Origin: Burkholderia sp. Ac-20365 | GTDB taxonomy: Bacteria; Pseudomonadota; Gammaproteobacteria; Burkholderiales; Burkholderiaceae | Direction: 5' to 3' | DNA length: 54,658 nucleotides | Assembly: GCF_017104715.1 (NCBI RefSeq) | Contig: NZ_JAAGPI010000052.1 | Span: 1-54,658 of the forward strand | In this document: in pieces, positions 45,401 to 53,185 of the stretch | How positions within the stretch are numbered: position 1 is the stretch's first letter | How the letters are laid out: each line of letters opens with the position of its first letter | Program-made: the position numbers and the translations under genes | The notes under the pieces: model-generated | Told to the model about the DNA's origin: nothing | Databases searched by the model: none | The model's input: only the letters and a program-made list of their open reading frames with translations

Positions 45401-46708
45401 TCACTGCGCGGCCACGCTGACCACCCGATGCGGCAACGCCGCACTCGATGGCAGGCACGCGGGCCCGACCGGCTCGAACGTCTTGTACGTAAGGATAAAC
45501 TCCTGGTGCCCGAGCGACTCGGATTTCGACGCTGCACCGCGCGCGACGGCAAGCGTCACATCGAACACCTCGCGGCCCACTTCGTCGAGCGTCGCGCGGC
45601 CCTCAAGGATACGCCCTGCATCGACATCCATGTCGCCCGACAGGTTGCGGTAAGTATTCGGGTTCGCGCACACCTTGATGACGGGCGAAATCGCCGAGCC
45701 GACCACGGACCCGCGGCCCGTCGTGAACAGAATGACATGCGCGCCGCACGCGATCAGTTCCGCGATCTCCGCGTTGTCGCTGATGTTGGGAAAACCGAAA
45801 CGCGGCTCGCCATCGGGCACCACGTCGAGCAGATAGAGACCGCCCGTGGGCGGCACATCGCCGGGCTTCACGATGCCGACGATCGGCGACGCACCGCTCT
45901 TCGCATACGCGCCCAGTGACTTCTCTTCCTGCGTCGTCAGCCCGCCGTCCGCGTTGCCGACGGCGAAGCTGCCGTGGCCGAGTATCGAGTAATAGCGTGC
46001 GGCCTTGGCCACGCATGCGACGATTTCATCGCCGAGATCGTCGCGCGCCGCACGGCTTTTCATATGGAATTCGCAGCCGACCAGTTCGCCCGTTTCTTCG
46101 AAGATGCAGGTCGCGTCGTGCTCGATGAAGTGATCGAACGCACGCCCCACTGCGGGATTCGCCGTGATGCCGCTCGTGCCGTCGGAGCCGCCGCAGATCG
46201 TGCCGATCACGAGTTCGGACAACGCCATCGGCACTTTCTTCTGTTTTGCGAGTTCAACACGCGCTTCGCGCACCCAGTCGACGCCGTATTGAATCGTGCT
46301 GCGCGTGCCGCCCTTTTCCTGAATCGTCAGCACATGCACGGGGCGGCCGCTCGCGCGCACCACGTCGACGAGATAATGCTTGTTCATGCTCTCGCAACCG
46401 AGCGACACGAACAGCACAGCGCCGACGTTCGGATGCGTGGTCAGTTGCTCCATCATCTTTTCGGCGTAGCTGTTCGGATAGCAGCCCGGAAAGCCGATCA
46501 GATGAACAGGCGCTTCGTGCTCTGCGGATGGATCGTCGAACGCATCGAACGAAGGACGAAACTGCGCGACGATCTCACGCGCGACGTGATGCGCGCATTC
46601 CACCAGATACGCCACCGCGACCACGTTGCGGATGCCCTTGCGTCCATCGCTGCGCAGATAGCCCTGAAGTGCTGATTGCGCGGTATTCGCTTCGGAAATG
46701 TCGGTCAT
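45401..46708 (-). CDS. UxaA-family dehydratase, large (C-terminal) subunit
   Basis: A 435-residue protein matching the catalytic part of altronate dehydratase: YLRSDGRKGIRN at the start, FPGCYPNSYAEKM, LGCES, EKGGTRSTIQYG, IGTICGGSDGTSGITANPAVG, EETGELVGCE, HGSFAVGNADGGLTTQEEKSLGAYAKSG, and FTTGRGSVVGSAISPVIKVCANPNTY. Several Cys and His residues could bind the iron or metal cofactor. The small SAF-domain part, fused in the classical UxaA, is here a separate gene directly upstream. In this operon it stands where L-fuconate dehydratase is needed. Confidence 0.87.
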   Translation of the reverse strand: MTDISEANTAQSALQGYLRSDGRKGIRNVVAVAYLVECAHHVAREIVAQFRPSFDAFDDPSAEHEAPVHLIGFPGCYPNSYAEKMMEQLTTHPNVGAVLFVSLGCESMNKHYLVDVVRASGRPVHVLTIQEKGGTRSTIQYGVDWVREARVELAKQKKVPMALSELVIGTICGGSDGTSGITANPAVGRAFDHFIEHDATCIFEETGELVGCEFHMKSRAARDDLGDEIVACVAKAARYYSILGHGSFAVGNADGGLTTQEEKSLGAYAKSGASPIVGIVKPGDVPPTGGLYLLDVVPDGEPRFGFPNISDNAEIAELIACGAHVILFTTGRGSVVGSAISPVIKVCANPNTYRNLSGDMDVDAGRILEGRATLDEVGREVFDVTLAVARGAASKSESLGHQEFILTYKTFEPVGPACLPSSAALPHRVVSVAAQ

Positions 46709-46725
46709 GTTCTGTTGAGCCCGCG

Positions 46726-47034
46726 TCAATGATGGACGAATGCGTGGCCTGCGTCGTGCGTGTACGTCGGCAGGTAATCGCTTTCGAGGTTGTGCGTGTG
46801 CAGATGCTCGCCACGCGCGACGTCCGTCGTCACGTGGCCGATCACCGCGCCGTAGCGCAGCACTTTTTCATCGGCGTGCAGTGCACGGCGCGCGACCTTG
46901 TGACCGAGTTCGATCGTCTTCACGAGCGTCACGCGCTCGCCTTCGATATCGACCTGCGTGCCCGCTTCGAGACGTGCGCCGGCGATCAGGCAATTGTCTT
47001 CGGGACTCAGCAGAATCAGGCGTTGGTCTGTCAT
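46726..47034 (-). CDS. UxaA-family dehydratase, small SAF-domain subunit
   Basis: A 102-residue protein with the SAF fold of the N-terminal part of altronate dehydratases: LILLSPEDNCLIAGARLEAGTQV, LGHKVARRAL, EKVLRYGAVIGHVTTDVARGEHLHTHNLES. It should form one enzyme with the product of the next gene, 17 bases away. The start ATG at 47034 is one base away from the stop of the permease gene. Many Burkholderiaceae sugar-acid dehydratases are split this way. Confidence 0.87.
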   Translation of the reverse strand: MTDQRLILLSPEDNCLIAGARLEAGTQVDIEGERVTLVKTIELGHKVARRALHADEKVLRYGAVIGHVTTDVARGEHLHTHNLESDYLPTYTHDAGHAFVHH

Positions 47035-47035
47035 G

Positions 47036-48070
47036 TCAGTTTTGTCCTTCGCCGCTAGCAAGTCGCGCCACCATCAGCGAGCCGAGAATGATCGCGCCGT
47101 AGATCGCCTGAATCCAGAACGACGGCACCTGGGCGAGCGTCAGCAGGTTCTGCACGACGCCGAGCAGCAGCACGCCGGAGAGCGCGCCGAGCATCGTGCC
47201 CTTGCCGCCATCGAGCGAAATGCCGCCGATCACCGCCGCGGCGAACACGGTGAAAATCATGCCGTTGCCCTGATTCGCGTTGATCGCGCCGACATAACCC
47301 GTCACGACAATGCCGCCAATCGAAGCCAGCACGCTGCCGAGCACGAACACGCCCCACGTGATGCGCTCGACGCGAATGCCTGCCGCGCGCGCCGCTTCCG
47401 GATTGCCGCCAATCGCGTACAGCGCGCGGCCCAGCCGGTGATAACGCAGCATGAACGCGGCGATGCCGAACGCCACAGCCGCGAGCCACACGGACAACGG
47501 CAAGCCGAGCACGATGGTCGTCGCGAGCGCGAAGAACGACGGCGGCATATCGAACAGCGTGCCGCCCTTGGTCGCGCCGACAAGCATCCCGCGCAGCACG
47601 ATCAGCATCGCGAGTGTGACGATGAACGCGTTGAGCCTGAGGCGCACCACCAGAAAGCCGTTGATAAAACCGATCACCGCACCGACCACGACGATCGCGA
47701 GCAAACCCGCAGCCGCAGGCCATTCGAAACCGAAACCCGCCGAAGCCGCAGGCATCACGAGCATCGCGCCGACAGCAGGCGCAATACCGACCGTCGATTC
47801 GAGCGACAGATCGAACTTGCCCGTCAACACGATCAGCGATTCGGCGAGCACGACGAGCGCCAATGCCGCCGACGCACCCAGCACGCTGATCAGATTCGCC
47901 TTCGTCAGAAAACTCGGGCTGACGAACGCGCCAATCACGATCAGCAACGCGAGCGCGGGCACCAGAGCGAGATCGCGCAGACGCGCGAATTCGATACGCG
48001 GACGCGCGGCGCCTGCGCCCATTCCCTGGGCCGATTGAGCCGATGCAAACGCGGGCACACTATTCTTCAT
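47036..48070 (-). CDS. Sugar ABC importer permease, RbsC-like
   Basis: A 344-residue inner-membrane permease of the ribose-type (CUT2) family with eight to ten helices. The conserved EAA-like loop is in AIGGNPEAARAAGIRVERITWGVFVLGS, with TGKFDLSLESTVG and IGGISLDGGKGTMLGALSGVLLLGVVQN. Start ATG 48070 is chosen because AAGGAG lies nine bases upstream; an ATG at 48088 would use that sequence as codons. It overlaps the ATPase gene end by 11 bases. Confidence 0.9.
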   Translation of the reverse strand: MKNSVPAFASAQSAQGMGAGAARPRIEFARLRDLALVPALALLIVIGAFVSPSFLTKANLISVLGASAALALVVLAESLIVLTGKFDLSLESTVGIAPAVGAMLVMPAASAGFGFEWPAAAGLLAIVVVGAVIGFINGFLVVRLRLNAFIVTLAMLIVLRGMLVGATKGGTLFDMPPSFFALATTIVLGLPLSVWLAAVAFGIAAFMLRYHRLGRALYAIGGNPEAARAAGIRVERITWGVFVLGSVLASIGGIVVTGYVGAINANQGNGMIFTVFAAAVIGGISLDGGKGTMLGALSGVLLLGVVQNLLTLAQVPSFWIQAIYGAIILGSLMVARLASGEGQN

Positions 48071-49598
48071 GGAGACTGACTCCTTCAACGGATGCGATCA
48101 GGTCGTTGTCTTCCCAACCTGCCGGAAACTCGGCCGCGATGCGGCCACGGAACATCACCAGTACGCGGTCGCAGACGCGCAGATCGTCCAGCTCGCCCGA
48201 CGCGACGATCACCGATTTGCCTTCTTCGCGCACGCGATCGACAACGGACAACAGCGCTTCTTTCGATTTCACATCGACGCCTGCCGTCGGATCGATCAGC
48301 ACGAGCACGTCCGGGTCGGTGGCCAAAGCACGCGCCATTACGACCTTCTGCTGATTGCCGCCCGACAGACCCGACACGGCTTGCTCCGGCCCGCGCGCAG
48401 CGATGCCGAGCGCGTCGATCATCTTCTTGCCAAAGGCGTTCTTCTTTGCGGGCGGCGCGATGCCGAACTTGCCGAGCATGCGCGCGATCGTCATCGATGC
48501 GTTTTCCGCGACCGATTGCGTGAGCACGAGCCCTTCGTGATGACGATCCTTCGGCACGCAGCCGATACCGCGCTTCAACGCAGCGGGCACATCGCCGGGC
48601 GGCAACGCTTCGCCATCGACGCGAATGCCGCCGCGCCGCGGCTTGCGCAAGCCCGCGATCGCTTCGGCGACACTCGTGCGTCCGCTGCTCGTCGCGCCCG
48701 TGAGCCCGATGACTTCGCCGCGCTTCACGGCAAACGAGACGTCTTCATAGTCCGCGCCCGTGAGCGCTTCGACTTGCAACGCGACGGCCGTATCGGCAGG
48801 CAATGGCGAGCGGGTCGCGGCATCGGTGACGTTGAGACCGCCGCGTTCGCCCGTCATCGCTTCGATCAACTGCTCGCGCGGCAACGCCGACACCGGCGCG
48901 CTGACGATACGGCGCGCATCGCGCAGCACGGTCACGGCCTGGCAAATCTCGTACACCTCTTGCAAGTGATGCGAGATGAACAGGAACGTCACGCCTTCGC
49001 GCTGAAGCTCTTCGATGCGCCTGAAAAGCCGCTTGATTTCATCGCCGTCGAGTTGCGCAGTCGGCTCATCGAGAATGATGAAACGCGCGCCATACGACAG
49101 CGCCCGCGCAATCTCGACGAGCTGCCGCGCTTCGACCGTGAGATCGCCCGCACGCGCGTCTTCGCGCACGTCGATCTTCCAGTGATCCAGCAGCGCGCGC
49201 GCATCGCGGCGCATCGTGCGCCAGTCGATCACGCCGTTGCGCGTCTGCTGCCGGTTGATAAACAGATTCTCCGCGACGGACAGCTCACGGATGATCGTCG
49301 AATGCTGATAGACGCACGCGACACGTTCGCGCCACGCATCACGGTCCGCGACAGGCGGCGCGAGTTCGCCGTTGAAGCGAACCTCGCCCGTGTCCTGCTT
49401 GCGAAGGCCGGTGAGAATCGACACCAGCGTCGATTTCCCCGCGCCGTTGCGTCCGACGAGCGCATGCGACTCGCCGGGCATCACGCGCATGCAGACTTCC
49501 TTCAGCGCCGCGTGACTGCCGAAGCGCTTGCTGACGGCAAACGCCTCGACGACCGGCTGCGTGGACGCGTTCGCGTCGTGTGTCGTCTCAGCGTTCAT
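48060..49598 (-). CDS. Sugar ABC importer ATPase, RbsA-like with two domains
   Basis: A 512-residue double ATPase of the ribose/CUT2 type. Domain 1 has a good Walker A (GRNGAGKST) and Walker B (FIILDEPTAQLD), but its signature reads LTVEARQ rather than LSVGQ. Domain 2 has an altered Walker A (GATSSGRTS), a good LSGGNQQK signature, and a Walker B that reads VLVLIDPTAGVD instead of LDEPT. Asymmetric sites are usual in RbsA proteins, yet these combined changes are unusual. The start ATG overlaps the binding-protein stop (ATGA, 49595-49598). Confidence 0.88.
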   Translation of the reverse strand: MNAETTHDANASTQPVVEAFAVSKRFGSHAALKEVCMRVMPGESHALVGRNGAGKSTLVSILTGLRKQDTGEVRFNGELAPPVADRDAWRERVACVYQHSTIIRELSVAENLFINRQQTRNGVIDWRTMRRDARALLDHWKIDVREDARAGDLTVEARQLVEIARALSYGARFIILDEPTAQLDGDEIKRLFRRIEELQREGVTFLFISHHLQEVYEICQAVTVLRDARRIVSAPVSALPREQLIEAMTGERGGLNVTDAATRSPLPADTAVALQVEALTGADYEDVSFAVKRGEVIGLTGATSSGRTSVAEAIAGLRKPRRGGIRVDGEALPPGDVPAALKRGIGCVPKDRHHEGLVLTQSVAENASMTIARMLGKFGIAPPAKKNAFGKKMIDALGIAARGPEQAVSGLSGGNQQKVVMARALATDPDVLVLIDPTAGVDVKSKEALLSVVDRVREEGKSVIVASGELDDLRVCDRVLVMFRGRIAAEFPAGWEDNDLIASVEGVSLHEE

Positions 49599-50644
49599 TT
49601 GAGCGTGTTGCCCCAGAGGTTCTTGTCGTCGACATTCGCCTTCGTCACGAGCGGCGCGGGCAACTGGTCTTCGAGCACGCCCGGCTGCAACTGAACGATG
49701 TTGCTGCCGTGATCGGTCGGACCCGGCTTGAAGGTTTGCCCTGCGAGCGCGGCCTTCATGTAATACAGGCCGTACTTCGCGTACAGATCGGCGGGCTGCG
49801 AAATGGTCGCGTCGATTTCGCCCTTGCGGATCGCGTCGAACTCTTGCGGAATGCCGTCGTTGCTGACGATCACGATGTGCTTCGGGTCCCCGGCCGGCAC
49901 CAGCAACTGCTTGCGGCGCAGCGTTTGCAACGTGGGCGACAGATAGACGCCGCCGGCCTGCATGTAGATGCCCTTCACATCCGGGTTCGCGGTCAGCAGG
50001 CTGTCGAGCGAGCTTGCCGCGACATCGCCCTTCCAGCCGGCGGGAATTTCGAGCACCGACAGCGCCGGGTAATTCTTCATGCACGCGCGGAACGCTTCCG
50101 AGCGGTCGCGTCCATTGACGGAAGCGAGATCACCCATGATCTGCACGACCTTGCCCGACTTCACGTGCTCGCCGATGTACTTGCACGCGTTGGTGCCGTA
50201 CGCGCGGTTGTCGGCGCGCACGACCATCGCGACCTTGCCTTGCGTCGGCGCGACGTCGACGGCGACGACCGCGACGTTTTTCGCCGAGGCCGAATCGAGC
50301 GCGCGGCTGATTGCCGCCGAATCGATCGGGCCGACCACAATCCCTTTTGCGCCCAGATTCACCATGTTGTTCATGTCGGTGATCTGCTGCGCGGGGTCGT
50401 TGTTCGAGTTGACGGGCGCGAGGATGTCGATGCCCATTTCCTTCGCGTACTTCGGTAGATAGTTGTTGTACGACTGCCAGAACGGCGACGTGAGAAGCGG
50501 CAGGCCGAGGCCGACCTTGGCTGTGTCGGCGGCCTGTGCGGCCGTGCTGAACGCGATGCCCGTGACACACGCCGCGGCCACGGCGGCCGTCAACGAACGT
50601 TCGATGAAGCGGCGAGCCGTGCGCGGCTCTTTGGCGAAACCCAT
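49595..50644 (-). CDS. Periplasmic sugar-binding protein, RbsB-like
   Basis: A 349-residue type I periplasmic binding protein. The signal peptide ends near residue 38 (AQA). The mature part shows the ribose-binding-protein fold: VGLGLPLLTSPFWQSYNNYL, VNSNNDPAQQITDMNNMVNLGAKGIVVGPID, VRADNRAYGTNACKYIGEHV and VIVSNDGIPQEFDAIRKGEI. The ATG at 50644 with GGAGA eight bases before is preferred over 50656. It is the first gene of the operon, divergent from the IclR regulator. Confidence 0.9.
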   Translation of the reverse strand: MGFAKEPRTARRFIERSLTAAVAAACVTGIAFSTAAQAADTAKVGLGLPLLTSPFWQSYNNYLPKYAKEMGIDILAPVNSNNDPAQQITDMNNMVNLGAKGIVVGPIDSAAISRALDSASAKNVAVVAVDVAPTQGKVAMVVRADNRAYGTNACKYIGEHVKSGKVVQIMGDLASVNGRDRSEAFRACMKNYPALSVLEIPAGWKGDVAASSLDSLLTANPDVKGIYMQAGGVYLSPTLQTLRRKQLLVPAGDPKHIVIVSNDGIPQEFDAIRKGEIDATISQPADLYAKYGLYYMKAALAGQTFKPGPTDHGSNIVQLQPGVLEDQLPAPLVTKANVDDKNLWGNTLK

Positions 50645-50762
50645 GCTTGTCTCCATGTCGACGGGAGTTGGCGCTTGGCGTTGACGCCCGTCTGCGTTGT
50701 GGGAAGAGGAACCGGCGGACCGGGTACATCGACCTGCACTTTCTTTTTATGGGTATTGGTGT

Positions 50763-50812
50763 GTTCATTCACCAATGAACGTATTATTCATATACGAACT
50801 TTTACAAGTCAA
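50763..50812 (-). promoter_or_regulatory. Promoter and IclR-type operators of the sugar operon
   Basis: On the minus strand TTGACT (50812-50807) is a good -35; -10 candidates AATAAT or TATGAA lie 15-19 bases on. Two palindromes overlie this area: TTCATATACGAA (50787-50798, one mismatched pair) between -35 and -10, and GTTCATT / AATGAAC (50763-50769 and 50774-50780) near the start point. This placement suits an IclR-type repressor relieved by a pathway intermediate. The region is AT-rich compared with the genes. Confidence 0.6.
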
Positions 50813-50882
50813 TGCGATGGGCGTGGGTGTTTTCCCTGGAGCGTGGTGCCCTGTGTGACTGTCCTTTGACAGCCGATAATCG

Positions 50883-51698
50883 ATGCGAATGTCAAAAACG
50901 AACCGATTGCCGACGATGGATGTAGACGACAAGGACGACGCCGACCGATATCGCGCGCCTGCGCTGGATAAGGGGCTGGACATACTGGAGCTGCTTGCCG
51001 AGCAGAAGGGCGGGCTGACGCGCGCGGAGATCACGAAGCTGCTGGGGCGCAATGCGAGCGAGATGTACCGGATGCTGGAGCGGCTGGTGGCGCGTCAGTA
51101 CGTGGTGCGATCGGCGGGCGGCGACCGATATTCACTGAGCCTGAAGCTGTATGCGCTGGCGCACCGGCATCCGCCGATGAACCGGCTCATCTCCGAGGCC
51201 TTGCCGTTGATGCAGCGGTTTGCCGCAGATGCCGAGCAGTCGTGTCATCTGGCTGTTTATGATCGCGGCAATCTGCTGGTGGTCGCGCAGGTCGACGGAC
51301 CTGGGACTTGGGGGATTTCGGTGCGGCTGGGCTCGCGGGTCGGGTTGATCGATACGAGTTCAGGGCGCACTTTGCTGGCGTTTCAGACGACCGAGCAGCG
51401 GGCGCATATGCTGGCCGAGCATACCAAGGTGAAGGGCGAGGTCACGATCGATCATGGCGCGCTCGAGGCTGTTTGCGAGTCGATTCGCGAGGCGGGGTTT
51501 TCGCAGAAAGACAGTCAGCAGATTTTTGGTGTCACTGATTTGACGTTTCCTTTGCTGACCGCTGGCGGGTCGGCGATTGCTGCTATGACTTGTCCTTATC
51601 TCAAGCGGATTGATGAGTATGTTGCGCCTTCGCTTGATCAGGTTACTGTGATGTTGCGGGAGACTGTGCAGGGGCTTTCCATGTTTGGTGAGCCTTAA
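50883..51698 (+). CDS. IclR family regulator of the sugar operon
   Basis: A 271-residue regulator. The winged helix-turn-helix occupies about residues 25-85 (ALDKGLDILELLAEQKGGLTRAEITKLLGRNASEMYRMLERLVARQYV), followed by the IclR effector domain (HLAVYDRGNLLVVAQVDGPGTWGISVRLGSRVGLIDTSSGRTLLAF, FGVTDLTFPLLTAGGSAIAAMTCPY). It is divergent from the nine-gene transport and catabolism operon, with 238 bases between the starts. ATG 50883 or 50889 could be used. Two palindromes in the intergenic space are candidate binding sites. Confidence 0.9.
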   Translation: MRMSKTNRLPTMDVDDKDDADRYRAPALDKGLDILELLAEQKGGLTRAEITKLLGRNASEMYRMLERLVARQYVVRSAGGDRYSLSLKLYALAHRHPPMNRLISEALPLMQRFAADAEQSCHLAVYDRGNLLVVAQVDGPGTWGISVRLGSRVGLIDTSSGRTLLAFQTTEQRAHMLAEHTKVKGEVTIDHGALEAVCESIREAGFSQKDSQQIFGVTDLTFPLLTAGGSAIAAMTCPYLKRIDEYVAPSLDQVTVMLRETVQGLSMFGEP

Positions 51699-51756
51699 AG
51701 GTTCTTTTATGCGCGCAGCGCGTGGTTGAGGTTTTTTGGGTTTTTGGGGCTCCTGC

Positions 51757-52461
51757 GCTGGCATCGGCGTTGGGCTGTCTCGCGACGCTGGTCTGGTTTT
51801 TATGGCTCTGCGCTGGCATCCGCGATTCGCTTTCGTGTTTCATGCGTCGCCCCTGTGCGGGGCGGCACTTACTTTCTTTGCCGCCGCAAAGAAAGTAAGC
51901 AAAGAAAGCGGGCTAACACCGCCCGTTCTTGACCTCCGCCTGAGGGCCCCCAACAGTTCTTACGCTTCACACGGCAACTTCTCAGTCACCGCACGTTGCC
52001 AGCGCTTCGGCTACGCGCCTCACCCACTTCAATCACCCGTACAACTGCCAGCGGCAGCGAATGGCTACGGCCGCCCAGGTGGCAAACTGTGTGTAGGTCG
52101 TAGTGCTTCACACGTCCGCGCTCTTACGACACCGATCGTGCTTTTCAGTCCGGAGTGATGCGTGTACGCCGCGATGGCCTACACACAGTTTGCCGCTATA
52201 GGACGTGGGCAGTTTGATCGCGCGTGTGGTGACGCGGGAGCATGAAGCGGGTGAGGCGTGCATTCGAAGCGTTGGCAGCGGGCATCGGGAAGAACGATGC
52301 CGCGAATGGGACGGGGCCGTTGGGGGCCCGTGGGTAAAACGTCAAGGATTGGCGGTGTGAGCGGCTTTCTTTGCTTACTTTCTTTGCCGCGGCAAAGAAA
52401 GTAAGTGCCGCCCCGCACAGGGGCAACGCATGAATCACGAAGGCATAGCGCGGATGCCAGC
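51757..52461 (+). repeat. Dispersed 655-bp inverted repeat, copy F (hybrid right arm)
   Basis: The left end box occurs twice: GCTGGCATCGGCG (51757-51769, one change) and GCTGGCATCCGCG (51812-51824); the right box is at 52449-52461. The left palindrome is type 1 (51869-51898). The right palindrome (52374-52405) is a perfect 32-mer with type-1 arms (CTTACTTTCTTTGCCG and inverse) but the CCGCGG centre of type 2. The central pair is exact (52081-52097; 52178-52194). It lies between two genes on the same strand, downstream of the IclR gene and upstream of an unrecognised gene. Confidence 0.9.
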
Positions 52462-52497
52462 GGCGAACACAAGCAAACCACCCCAGCGTCGCAAGAC

Positions 52498-52537
52498 AAA
52501 ACCAAAACCAAACCAAAACCAAACCAAACCAAAACCG
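52498..52537 (+). repeat. A/C-rich CCAAAA tract flanking repeat copy F
   Basis: Irregular CCAAA and CCAAAA units, the mirror image of the G/T-rich tract on the left of copy B. It ends about 75 bases before the next start codon. Confidence 0.65.
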
Positions 52538-52611
52538 CGAATGCGCTAAACTACTGCCCCTCCCAAATCCCGAACAAAGCTAGTTGCGCCCACGCGCAAA
52601 CCCAAACCCTT

Positions 52612-53154
52612 ATGGCCAAACTTCTGTCCGACCTCGAATTCCAGCGTTTTTCCGAACTCCAGCAGAAGCAGGCAAGCTTCACCATCACCGAAGAAGAAGC
52701 CGACGAGCTCCGCCAGATCGTCTCCCGCGCGCAGCAAAAGCGCGACGACCGCGCCACTGCGATGAAGCAGATCGAGACCTTCATCGCGCAGTTCGACATC
52801 ACGCCCGATGAACTCTTCTCGGCCGATCAGATCGGCGATGCAGCCCGTAACTTCGGCCTGATCCCCGCCGCGAAAAAAGAACGCGTGCTGCCGCCGACGG
52901 TCACCTTCAACGGGAAGCCGTATCAATGGACTCGCGCGCTCCCCGATGAAGTCCGCGTCCCGCTCTTCGAAGCATTCTCCGCAGGTCAATCGGTGAAGTC
53001 GTTTATCGCGACGCCGAAGGACGCCATGCGCTGCGCAGCAACCATCGCGCGTCTCGAACGCGAAACGGGCGCAACGTATGCGCCCGAATGGCTCGAAGAA
53101 CTCGCTGTCTCGCGCGATCAGGTGGAAGCGGCAGCCGCAAAGCTCGCAGCTTAA
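52612..53154 (+). CDS. Unrecognised 180-residue protein, possibly a distant DNA-binding H-NS-like protein
   Basis: The product starts MAKLLSDLEFQRFSELQQKQ. The first 75 residues are predicted helical with a coiled-coil look, ending ETFIAQFDITPDELFS, which recalls the N-terminal part of H-NS-like proteins. A segment VTFNGKPYQWTRALPDEVRVPLFEAF (about 98-123) is followed by a helical end. The H-NS-like C-terminal motif (GxGRxPxW) is not present, so the comparison is weak. ATG 52612 is chosen because the frame upstream runs through repeat copy F and its A/C tract. It is plausibly expressed from within or next to the repeat. Confidence 0.6.
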   Translation: MAKLLSDLEFQRFSELQQKQASFTITEEEADELRQIVSRAQQKRDDRATAMKQIETFIAQFDITPDELFSADQIGDAARNFGLIPAAKKERVLPPTVTFNGKPYQWTRALPDEVRVPLFEAFSAGQSVKSFIATPKDAMRCAATIARLERETGATYAPEWLEELAVSRDQVEAAAAKLAA

Positions 53155-53185
53155 ACAAGCTGGCAAAGCCACACACGCTGATCAT

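Noticed and set aside
48069..49694. A 541-codon plus-strand frame antisense to the sugar importer ATPase
   Set aside because: The minus strand carries the ABC motifs and ordered operon overlaps; the plus frame has no recognisable domain.
52612..53154. Firm naming as H-NS
   Set aside because: Only the helical start is reminiscent; the C-terminal DNA-binding motif of H-NS proteins is absent.
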